Origin: Bacteroidota bacterium | Lineage (GTDB): Bacteria > Bacteroidota > Bacteroidia > Chitinophagales > BACL12 | DNA: 64,000 bases | Assembly: GCA_016715425.1 (NCBI GenBank) | Contig: JADKAC010000008.1 | Coordinates: forward strand, 293,001 to 357,000 | Reading direction: 5' to 3' | Shown: in pieces, positions 1 through 8,300 of the stretch | Layout: each line of letters begins with the position of its first letter | Numbering within the stretch: the first letter of the stretch is position 1 | Translations under genes and position numbers: made by a program | The notes under the pieces: model-generated | What the model saw: only the letters and a program-made list of their open reading frames with translations | Told to the model about the DNA's origin: nothing | The model's database searches: none

Positions 1-1142
1 ACAGAGGCGCAATTTTACCTGCAGGTCATACTGCAAATGCAGCCTATTGGTTTGATGGAAATACAAATGCATGGATAAGCAGCACTTATTATATGCAAGC
101 ATTACCGGATTGGGTACAAACATTTAATGGAAAACATTTAGCGAATGATTATATTTCCAAGGATTGGAATTTATTATTACCTGAAATAAATTATACAAAT
201 AGTACTGTAGATAATGTGGAGTGGGAACGCAGAGATGAAGGAGAAACAACATCTGTATTTCCACATAAATTATCAAATGCAAAATCAATGGAAGCAATTA
301 AAGGCACTCCTTTCGGCAATTCATTAACTACAGATTTTGCATTGGAAACAATTGCTCAGGAAAAATTAGGCTTTGGAAATTCTACCACGGATATGTTATG
401 TGTAAGTTATTCATCTACTGATTATGTAGGACATTATTATGGACCGTATGCCATGGAAACAGAAGATACTTATATTCGATTAGATAAAGATTTAGCAAGA
501 TTATTTGAATTTTTAGATTCAAAAATCGGCGACGGAAATTATTTGGTATTTCTTACCGCCGATCATGGTGTTGCGCCTGCCGCCGGACACATGCAATCAT
601 TAAAAGTACCTTCGGGATTAATAAGCTCCTCCGCTTTACAAACACAAATTGATTCTGTAATGAAAATCAATTTTCCAGTAGATAATTTGATAGCCAATTT
701 TTCCAATGATCAGATTTTTTTAAATCATAAAAAATTAGCAGAAAATAATATTACGGTTGCTATGATTAATGATGTACTCTTTAATTATTTAATTACAGTT
801 GATGGTGTATCCAATGTAATTAACCTGAGTAATATCGCCAACGCAAAACTTCCTGATGTTTATAAAACGATGGTAGTAAATGGTGTGAATGCAAAACGCA
901 GTGGAGATATTGAAATCTTATATGAAGCTAACTGGATGGGATCTTATAAATATGGAACCACGCATGGCAGCATGTATAATTATGATACACAAGTTCCACT
1001 GTTATGGTATGGTTGGAAAATTCCGAATGGAAAAACATGGCGCAAAACTGAAGTAACAGATATTGCCCCCACATTAGCAGCGATGTTACGCATAAAAGCC
1101 CCCAGTGGATGCATCGGCAGAGTTATAGATGAAATGAAATAA
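1..1142 (+). CDS. PafA-like alkaline phosphatase family protein (5' end outside window)
   Basis: The reading frame is already open at the left edge: bases 3-92 encode RGAILPAGHTANAAYWFDG and following residues, which join without a stop to the first methionine at 93, so that methionine is not the true start. The product is the C-terminal ~380 residues of a type I phosphodiesterase/alkaline phosphatase of the PafA kind, a periplasmic zinc phosphomonoesterase of Bacteroidota. Visible metal-site motifs are TADHGVAPAAGHM and, near the C-terminus, GTTHGSMYNYDTQVPLLWYG. The Thr nucleophile and signal peptide would lie upstream of the window. It ends 55 bp before the flavin reductase gene on the same strand. 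Family assignment is from remembered PafA sequence features. Confidence 0.85.
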   Translation, partial: RGAILPAGHTANAAYWFDGNTNAWISSTYYMQALPDWVQTFNGKHLANDYISKDWNLLLPEINYTNSTVDNVEWERRDEGETTSVFPHKLSNAKSMEAIKGTPFGNSLTTDFALETIAQEKLGFGNSTTDMLCVSYSSTDYVGHYYGPYAMETEDTYIRLDKDLARLFEFLDSKIGDGNYLVFLTADHGVAPAAGHMQSLKVPSGLISSSALQTQIDSVMKINFPVDNLIANFSNDQIFLNHKKLAENNITVAMINDVLFNYLITVDGVSNVINLSNIANAKLPDVYKTMVVNGVNAKRSGDIEILYEANWMGSYKYGTTHGSMYNYDTQVPLLWYGWKIPNGKTWRKTEVTDIAPTLAAMLRIKAPSGCIGRVIDEMK

Positions 1143-1196
1143 TTTCTGGATAAACTATTAGTACATAATGATGGTTGAGTGCAATAAGTAATTACA

Positions 1197-1721
1197 ATGA
1201 ATACAGAAACTGATTTACATATTCCGGAAGCCATGCGCAAAACAATGCGCTTATGGGCAAGTGGTGTAGTAGTAGTTTGTTCTACACATAAAAAGATGCA
1301 GAGTGGCATGACGGTAAGTGCATTTGCATCCATCACTCTCGATCCTCCGCATGTACTTGTTTGTATAAATAAAAATGCAGGCACATTAGAATTGATTCGC
1401 AAATCAAAAAAGTTTTCTGTTTCCATTTTAGGTGAAGATCATTTAGATATTTCAAAACAATTTTCAGGTGAAAAAATTTTACCTGAAGGAAAAGATCGCT
1501 TTCATAATATCGCCACTTTTACTGCAACTACCGGCTGCCCTATTTTACAGGAAAGTATTGCATGGTTAGATTGTGAAGTATTTCAAATTCGCAATATGTC
1601 AACCCATGTAATTGTTGGCGGACAGGTATTAAATACAGGACAAACAAATCATCAGGCAAAACCATTATTATATTACGATCGCAATTATCGTCGCATGTCT
1701 GTGGATCATCATATAGAATAG
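1197..1721 (+). CDS. flavin reductase family protein (FMN-binding)
   Basis: A 174-residue cytoplasmic protein of the flavin reductase-like (FMN-binding split barrel) family. The N-terminal half holds the typical order: a strand with WASGVVVV, then SGMTVSAFASITLDPPHVLV and INKNAGT, which form the FMN pocket in this family; the length is normal for a single-domain member. Members reduce free flavin with NAD(P)H, usually to feed a monooxygenase, but no partner oxygenase is adjacent, so the substrate is unknown. It is followed after 24 bp by crcB on the same strand. Confidence 0.8.
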   Translation: MNTETDLHIPEAMRKTMRLWASGVVVVCSTHKKMQSGMTVSAFASITLDPPHVLVCINKNAGTLELIRKSKKFSVSILGEDHLDISKQFSGEKILPEGKDRFHNIATFTATTGCPILQESIAWLDCEVFQIRNMSTHVIVGGQVLNTGQTNHQAKPLLYYDRNYRRMSVDHHIE

Positions 1722-1733
1722 ATTTACAGCCTG

Positions 1734-1741
1734 TAACTTTA
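1734..1741 (+). promoter_or_regulatory. possible -7 promoter box of crcB
   Basis: TAACTTTA differs from the Bacteroidota -7 consensus TAnnTTTG only in the last base and lies exactly 4 nt before the GTG start of crcB. If used, transcription would begin at or next to the start codon. A single short near-match is weak evidence by itself; the same spacing recurs elsewhere in the window. Confidence 0.3.
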
Positions 1742-1745
1742 TGCT

Positions 1746-2120
1746 GTGATACAAATATTCTGGATAGCAATTGGTGGTGCAGTAGGTTCTGTATTGCGCT
1801 ACTTCATGAATTTAGCAGCCTTTGAATTTTATAAAGGAGAATTTCCAATAGGCACTTTATTAGTAAATGCAATCGGTTCATTAATTATTGGTTTATTATG
1901 GAATGCAGCGCCTCAATTAAATGAATACACAAAAGCATTTTTATTCGTCGGTTTATTAGGTGGCTTTACCACATTCTCTTCCTTTTCTTTAGAAACAATA
2001 CGATTAGTTGAAAATGATGCAATTGGTATTGCATTAATGAATGTGCTATTAAATAATGTGATAGGAATCAGTTTATGCTTTGCAGGTTTATATTTGGGCA
2101 AAGTAATTTTTCATTCATAA
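1746..2120 (+). CDS. crcB: fluoride efflux channel CrcB/FluC
   Basis: A 124-residue inner-membrane protein with four hydrophobic segments, the normal size for CrcB/FluC, which exports fluoride as a dual-topology dimer. Family signatures are GGAVGSVLRYFMN at the N-terminus, GTLLVNAIGSLIIGLLW in helix 2 and GGFTTFSSFSLE in the broken helix 3 that lines the pore. Translation starts at GTG 1746; the ATG five bases upstream is out of frame and stops at once. I see no fluoride riboswitch in the 24 bp upstream gap. There is one gene rather than the crcB pair found in some phyla. Confidence 0.93.
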   Translation: MIQIFWIAIGGAVGSVLRYFMNLAAFEFYKGEFPIGTLLVNAIGSLIIGLLWNAAPQLNEYTKAFLFVGLLGGFTTFSSFSLETIRLVENDAIGIALMNVLLNNVIGISLCFAGLYLGKVIFHS

Positions 2121-2179
2121 AAATTGTTGTTTGATAACGTATTGTTTTAAATCTTAATTTTATTTCTTAATTATTTGTA

Positions 2180-4777
2180 ATGCAAAAGAAAATCGCACTC
2201 AGTCTTGTCATCGGTACTACTTTATTAACTCTGATTGTTTTAATGATTCTTGCAACCAGAAAAAAAGATACACAAGAAACAACATTGCCCGAGCCAACTG
2301 AAATTAATAAACAACAAAAGGAAGGGAATGAAAATAAAAAAGATCGTGAGGAATGGATAAAAATTATGCATGCTGCTGCACCGGGAACTGATTGGAAAAA
2401 AATGGATGCAGAATTGCGTTTTCAAAAAATGCAGGAACGTGCAGAACAATATAAATTAAAAGGTACTCGTGCAGGCGAATGGGATACACTTGCAAATGAT
2501 AATCTCATCGGCAAATGGAATGAAGTAGGTCCCTTTAATGTAGCAGGTAGAATGCGTGCATCCGAAGTAGATTTTACAACAAATACTGTATATGCATTTT
2601 CACAAGGTGGCAACTTATGGAAAAGCGATTTAGATGGTGCTAACTGGAGTGTAATTAATGATGGATTTAATGTGCAAGATGCAATTTTTTTACGCAAGAT
2701 AGATACAATATTATTGATGGCTGCAAATAATTGGGGCACTCAAGGATTTTATAAAACACATGATGAAGGTATTACATGGACACAAGCAACAGGACTGGAT
2801 GATGTGTCTATATGGGGAAATATTTTTGATGTGGAAATGCTGAATGATACAGCACACACTATATTATTATTAGCATTGGAATGGGATTATGATGCTTGGG
2901 CATGGAACACTTGTTTGTATCGTTCCATTGATACAGGAACCACTTTTAATAAAATATTTTGTTGGGATGAAGCGACGTATGGTAACTCAAATAAATTCGC
3001 ATTGTGGACTCCTCGTTATGGAATGCCGATAGCATATATCGCAGCAAAAGATAGTTTATTAATGGTGGATGCGGATGCAACTATTACTACTGTTGGAGCA
3101 CTGCCAACCACAACAGGAAATGTATATATGTTGAGCGGATTTCAAAATACAACAGATACATATTTATACTTAGCTTCTGCAAATTGGACAACGAATAAAA
3201 CTACTTTTTATCGCTCTGCGGATGCAGGTGTTTCATGGGATGAAAAAGGCATAGTAAACTTTACTTATTTCAGTTTAAATAGTTTTAATGCCTCTCAAAA
3301 AACAGAAGGCAATTTATGGTATGGTGGCGTTAATTGTGTGAGAAGCAGTAATGGAGGAACTACCTTTTCTACAATCAATGAATGGTATGATTACTATGGT
3401 CAAGAAGCGACAAAACTGCATGCGGATATTCCTTTTATTCAATCGTATTTAGATACAATAACAAATGCTGAAACATTATTAATTAGTACCGATGGTGGTT
3501 TATTTAAATCTGCAAACTACGGAGTGAGTAATACAAATATTACTTTAGTTGGAATGCGCAATGCACAGTTTTATGATGTATATACTTATAAAGCTTTACC
3601 TGAAATAATGTATGCCGGTGCACAAGATCAGGGATACCAACAAAGCATTTATGATATAGGTGGTAATTATTATTTCGAACAAATTTATAGTGGTGATTAC
3701 GGACATCTTGTAAGCTCCGATGGCGGCGATAATTTATGGATGAATTACCCCGGATTTACAATGCTTGCAAAAAGTGGAGTTGACTTATATACCTGGGATT
3801 TTCTTGGCTATGGAAATTTATGGATACCTCCTTTAATGGCCGATCCGTTGAACCCTGAACAAGTGTGGCTGGGTGGTGGAAGTGCAACTGGTGATTCTTA
3901 TTTGTACAGAGTGTATTATACAGGTGGTGGATTAAACTATGAGAAAAAAACTTACAACTTTAGTGCAGGTAGTGCAGGTTCAATTGCCGCTATAGCATCA
4001 TCAGAATTAAATACAGATTATTGGTATGTAATGACAAGTAAGGGTTACTTTTTTTATAGCACGGATGCAGGAGTTACATGGACAAAAAATTCCGTATTCG
4101 ATGGTCCTGACAGTCATTACTTTTATGGTAGCAGTATTGTTCCTTCCAAAACTGATTTAGGTACTGTTTATATTGGTGGAAGTGGTTACAGTAATCCCGC
4201 AGTTTACAAATCAACAGATAACGGTGTAAGCTTTACAAGTATGAGTGATGGACTGCCATACACTTTAGTATATGATATGGATATTTTACCCGAGGATAGT
4301 TTATTATTTGCAGCAACAGAAGTGGGGCCTTATGTATATATACCTGCAGAAAATTATTGGTATGATTTCGCAGGATTAGATGCGCCATATCAAGTGTATT
4401 GGAGTGTTGAATATGTAGATACAATTAAAACATTGCGATTCGGTACGCATGGTCGTGGAATTTTTGATTTTAAATTATTTGAAGAAGAAATTATAGAACC
4501 TCCGGTAGCAATTCAAAGTATTCCGACTAAAGATAATTTTACTGTTTATCCAAATCCTGCAACAGAGCAATTGCAAATAGTAAGTGAATTATATTTTCCT
4601 TCAGCAATTATTTCTGTGTTTAATGCAAGTGGTAAATTAGTAATGCAACAACAAAATGTAGGATTAAATAAAAGTGTGCCTTATATATTATTATTAAATC
4701 AACTCAGTGCAGGGGTGTATTATTTAGAAGTGAATACGGGCAATAAAAAATCAGTTCAGAAATTTATTAAATCCTGA
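2180..4777 (+). CDS. T9SS-sorted BNR/sortilin-type beta-propeller protein
   Basis: An 865-residue exported protein. An N-terminal hydrophobic segment (residues ~5-25, KIALSLVIGTTLLTLIVLMI) acts as signal or anchor, followed by a charged K/E-rich stretch to ~60 and a helical linker. Residues ~110-760 contain repeated BNR/Asp-box-like motifs of sortilin/WD40 propellers (KSDLDGANWSVI, YRSADAGVSWDE, FYSTDAGVTWTK, YKSTDNGVSFTS). Residues ~785-865 form a type A T9SS sorting domain (FTVYPNPATEQLQI ... LSAGVYYLEV ... QKFIKS), which directs secretion through the outer membrane and surface attachment. Its stop overlaps the start of the OmpA-like gene (ATGA). Ligand or substrate unknown. Confidence 0.85.
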   Translation: MQKKIALSLVIGTTLLTLIVLMILATRKKDTQETTLPEPTEINKQQKEGNENKKDREEWIKIMHAAAPGTDWKKMDAELRFQKMQERAEQYKLKGTRAGEWDTLANDNLIGKWNEVGPFNVAGRMRASEVDFTTNTVYAFSQGGNLWKSDLDGANWSVINDGFNVQDAIFLRKIDTILLMAANNWGTQGFYKTHDEGITWTQATGLDDVSIWGNIFDVEMLNDTAHTILLLALEWDYDAWAWNTCLYRSIDTGTTFNKIFCWDEATYGNSNKFALWTPRYGMPIAYIAAKDSLLMVDADATITTVGALPTTTGNVYMLSGFQNTTDTYLYLASANWTTNKTTFYRSADAGVSWDEKGIVNFTYFSLNSFNASQKTEGNLWYGGVNCVRSSNGGTTFSTINEWYDYYGQEATKLHADIPFIQSYLDTITNAETLLISTDGGLFKSANYGVSNTNITLVGMRNAQFYDVYTYKALPEIMYAGAQDQGYQQSIYDIGGNYYFEQIYSGDYGHLVSSDGGDNLWMNYPGFTMLAKSGVDLYTWDFLGYGNLWIPPLMADPLNPEQVWLGGGSATGDSYLYRVYYTGGGLNYEKKTYNFSAGSAGSIAAIASSELNTDYWYVMTSKGYFFYSTDAGVTWTKNSVFDGPDSHYFYGSSIVPSKTDLGTVYIGGSGYSNPAVYKSTDNGVSFTSMSDGLPYTLVYDMDILPEDSLLFAATEVGPYVYIPAENYWYDFAGLDAPYQVYWSVEYVDTIKTLRFGTHGRGIFDFKLFEEEIIEPPVAIQSIPTKDNFTVYPNPATEQLQIVSELYFPSAIISVFNASGKLVMQQQNVGLNKSVPYILLLNQLSAGVYYLEVNTGNKKSVQKFIKS

Positions 4778-5253
4778 TGCTATATAAACTGTGTTTGTCA
4801 ATTGTGTTTGCTGCAATGTTGAATTCAATTTCGCAAAGTCAAAATATTATTGATACAAGTACAATTGATTTTAATAAGCCGTTAACCGGAGAATTTTTTC
4901 GCACTTATCCCCGACAGTTTTTAGATAGCAATAAGCAGTATATCGCCGATTATTATTATGATTCTATTTACGATATACTATCGCAACTTCCGGATACTTG
5001 TATTATTGAAATTGGTGCACACACAAGTAGCGTTGGTACTTTGCAACGCAACTTGAATGTTTCGCAAAAACGAGCAAATTTGTTTGGAAACTATTTAGTA
5101 ACCATCTGTCAATTTCCTCAAAATAGATTAGTACCAAAAGGATATGGTGAATCACAATTATTAAATCATTGTACGGACGAAGTGGAATGCACTCAAGAAG
5201 AACAAATGAAAAATGTGCGTATGGAATTTAAGATTATTGAAAAGAAAGAATAG
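4777..5253 (+). CDS. OmpA-like peptidoglycan-binding domain protein
   Basis: A 158-residue protein with a signal peptide (MLYKLCLSIVFAAMLNSISQSQ). It carries a C-terminal OmpA-like domain: IEIGAHTSSVGTLQRNLNVS, then QKRANLFGNYL and GYGESQLLNHC correspond to the D/N-x-LSxxRA helix and the GYGE loop of that fold, which grips peptidoglycan diaminopimelate. The ATG at 4777 shares its A with the TGA of the T9SS protein upstream, so the two are probably translationally coupled. The pairing suggests the small protein tethers or positions the surface propeller protein, but that is inference. It could equally be a general periplasmic wall-binding protein. Confidence 0.72.
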   Translation: MLYKLCLSIVFAAMLNSISQSQNIIDTSTIDFNKPLTGEFFRTYPRQFLDSNKQYIADYYYDSIYDILSQLPDTCIIEIGAHTSSVGTLQRNLNVSQKRANLFGNYLVTICQFPQNRLVPKGYGESQLLNHCTDEVECTQEEQMKNVRMEFKIIEKKE

Positions 5254-5271
5254 ACTTTACAATTCATTTCT

Positions 5272-5301
5272 CCCAGAGTTACTTGAAGAGAACTCTGTAA
5301 T
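5272..5301. repeat. CACAGAG-family palindrome, copy 1
   Basis: CCAGAGTTACTTGAAGAG followed by AACTCTGTAA: a 7-bp stem CAGAGTT/AACTCTG around a GAAG-containing loop, in the convergent gap between the OmpA-like gene and the 1577-residue T9SS gene. Related imperfect palindromes occur near 14184, 20840, 28511 and 34085. It may serve as a bidirectional terminator, although no clean T tract follows. Confidence 0.5.
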
Positions 5302-5320
5302 AACATCAAAGCTTATGAGA

Positions 5321-5370
5321 ATACTCACTACTCAATACCCGATACTCACTACTCGATACTCTCTACTATT
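5321..5370. repeat. word-repeat array (GAGTAGTGAGTATC type)
   Basis: About 50 bp of near-tandem words ATACTCACTACTC(A/G)ATAC. On the minus strand this reads GAGTATCGAGTAGTGAGTATC and starts directly at the TAG stop of the 5366-10099 gene. The same words occur at 20876-20915 beside another minus-strand stop codon, where they are likewise followed by a CACAGAG palindrome. Confidence 0.6.
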
Positions 5371-8300
5371 CCACCATCACATTCTCTGTATGCAACAAAA
5401 TATTTTCCTGATAACACTGCAATAAATAAATACCTGTACTGAAATTGTTGAGTGCAATTTTTTGTATTTCTCCGGCTAAAAATTCCTGCTCCGAAATTTT
5501 ATTACCTATTAAATTATAAATAACTATGCGCACCGGAATTTGTGTTTCGGTGATTGCAGTTAAGTCAATAAATAATTCGTTGGTAGTTGGGTTTGGAAAA
5601 ACTTTTATTGCAGATGTAATTTCGGTATTTGCATAGCGCATATCTTCTTCCGTTTCTGCATCAAATACTTCGGGTATATCTATTTTGTTTATGAGTTGCA
5701 AAATATTTTCTGCTGCAACTCCTGATGGACTTTGTTTGCCGTGTAAAGATTCTATTATTGCTAATTCTTTTTCGGTTAATGAATCTAAATTTCTGCCATT
5801 GCTTTGCATGTTAATCAAAACTTCCATCAGTGATACAAAATCCTGTGTGGCAAGTTCATCTGTTGCCAATGTTTTTAATTGTGCATTTGCATTTTCAAAA
5901 TCACCGGTTAGCATATACACTTCTACTAATCGCTGTTGTGCCCATTGTGCTTCTTCATTTTGTAATATGGCAATTGCTGAATCCGTTTTTTGTTCTGCAA
6001 TATATAAGTCAACTGCTTCTGTAGTGTAATATTCTTTTTCTGCTTCAAAAATACTGAGGTCTTCTTCTAATTCTTCTACCGTTAATTCTGATGCAGAAAA
6101 TGCAATAGCATCAATTTCAGATGTAATTGTATTTATTACATCTTCTATCTCTTCTGCCATACTCATCATCATAGATGCCGAACCGGAACCTTCGAGATAA
6201 GATGGACATGCATCACCTGCTGTGCTGTAAATATTACACTGATCTAAAGTGACTTTAGTTGATTGATAATACATCGGATCTAAATCAATATGATGGCGAT
6301 ATATAAATGGCTCTGCGGCACTTAATACTCTTATATCTCCGTTCGGATCCACCTCATTCGAAAAAACATTTCCGGCTGGCGCCTGCACTCTTTCAGCTAA
6401 TGGATAAGATGCATTCAGGCATTTACCTTGATTTTCTAATTCGCCGCTTGTAACGTAAATATTGAAGAAATAAATATTATCAAATATATTACACTTTAAT
6501 TGGAGTCGTTTATTTATAGTTTGACTTCTGATTCCTGTTTCTAAATTTATAAAACTGTTTTTATAAATCTTTGTAACGGCATTTGAATTATTGCCTACAT
6601 AAATTCCGGCATTATATGGTAAGGCAAGAATAAAGGTACCGATACCTTCAAAACTATTTTCTTCCACTCTGTATCCTTCACTCTGTTCTAAATACACTCC
6701 ATAATTATTCACTAATGCATGATCTGGGACATAATATGTATTTAGAAAAACAGAAGAATTTTCAACATTGCTTAATAACACACCTCGTTGATTATTATCA
6801 AATACATTATAGGTGATAGTAATATCTAAAGGCAGATAGCGTGTATTGGCTGCTTCAATTGCTCGGAAAAATCCCGTAAAATTAGAGTTATCATAATGTT
6901 CGCAAGGTGAATAGGGATCGGTGCAATAATTACTCACTTTGTATGTAGCATCTACAGAATAGATGGCTTCGCCTCTTTCGGTAACGTCTGTTTGTGCGAT
7001 ACCATTTGTAAAATCGCAACCTAGAAAATCTATGCCATCCACATCCCAAAGAAAAATTTGATAGTCAGAAATATCTTCAAACATATATGCATCATCCATA
7101 CTGAAAGTGCAGTTTTTGAAATACGAAATATTATCATCATCCGTATCATATGCTCCGCCTACAGGATAATCATAAGGCATAAAACGAATTGCGAGTTGAT
7201 TATTAATAAGTGAAGAAGATTCACCGATAATTATTCCACCACGAAATGCAGATGCATCACCTTCGGGTGTAGATTTATAAGTGCTGATTGCAGTTTCTGC
7301 ATTTATTATTCTGCTGTCGTTGTTTAAATACACCACTCCCTGATCATCGCTTGCTGATGGATAAGTTCCGTTTAAAACATTTGTAACTAATGGATGAGGT
7401 TTGGAAGTATTACCCCATACTTCAATACCAAGCCAGGGCTCGCAATAATTTACAAGAATAGCACTATCTAAAATTAGAGCAGCACCACGCTCCACAATTA
7501 TAGTATGCTCTTTAGGAATGCGGATTTCACAATTTTGAATGGTTAATCTGCCACCGGGTTTTATTCGAATATCTCTGCCAATGTCATTGCTTTGCGACCA
7601 TGTTATATCACCTGTTATTTCAAGTGCAGGAGCACCCGGGCGGCTGTAATATGTACCGATGGGAAGTGGGGTTTCCCAAATGCCAAAACCGTAGGTACAA
7701 GCACGTAATGTCATGGTGCAATAATTTATTTCTAATTCATTCACACTACAATAAGGCAGCTTATCCTCCGTATCATAACACTCCCATTGCTCTTCAGTTT
7801 TATTCCAAATGTAAACACCTACATCTGTTCCGGCAAAAATGATATCATCTGAACCCTTTAAATATTCCAGACACAAAACAGGATTTGGTGGTAAGCCCTC
7901 AGAGCGATTAGTCCAGATATTTGTTGATTTATCATAAAAATATACTTTGCCCACTTTAGCCAAAGCATCATCCTCTAATATATACTCCAAAATTTGACCA
8001 TTACCTCCTTGTGTATTTCCACCAAAAGAAACCCAAATCTGATTAGGATTATCACTATTTATTTCAAGGTCGCTTGCAAATGCCAAATCAAATTGATTTG
8101 AAATTCCATTTGATGGGTCTTCATCTTCATCAAAAAATGGGGTTATATCATTCCAAAAAAAATATTCATTGCCAATGAAACTCGGATCATACTCTTGATA
8201 TACAATCTTCACCGGATCTGCATAAGGTGTACCTAACAATCTTTCTTTTTTAGTTACATAATAACATGCTGTTTTACCCGGTGAAGGATATTCTTCAACA

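Noticed and set aside
1722..1745. Fluoride riboswitch upstream of crcB.
   Set aside because: The gap is only 24 bp, too short for the aptamer, and no conserved aptamer sequence is visible.
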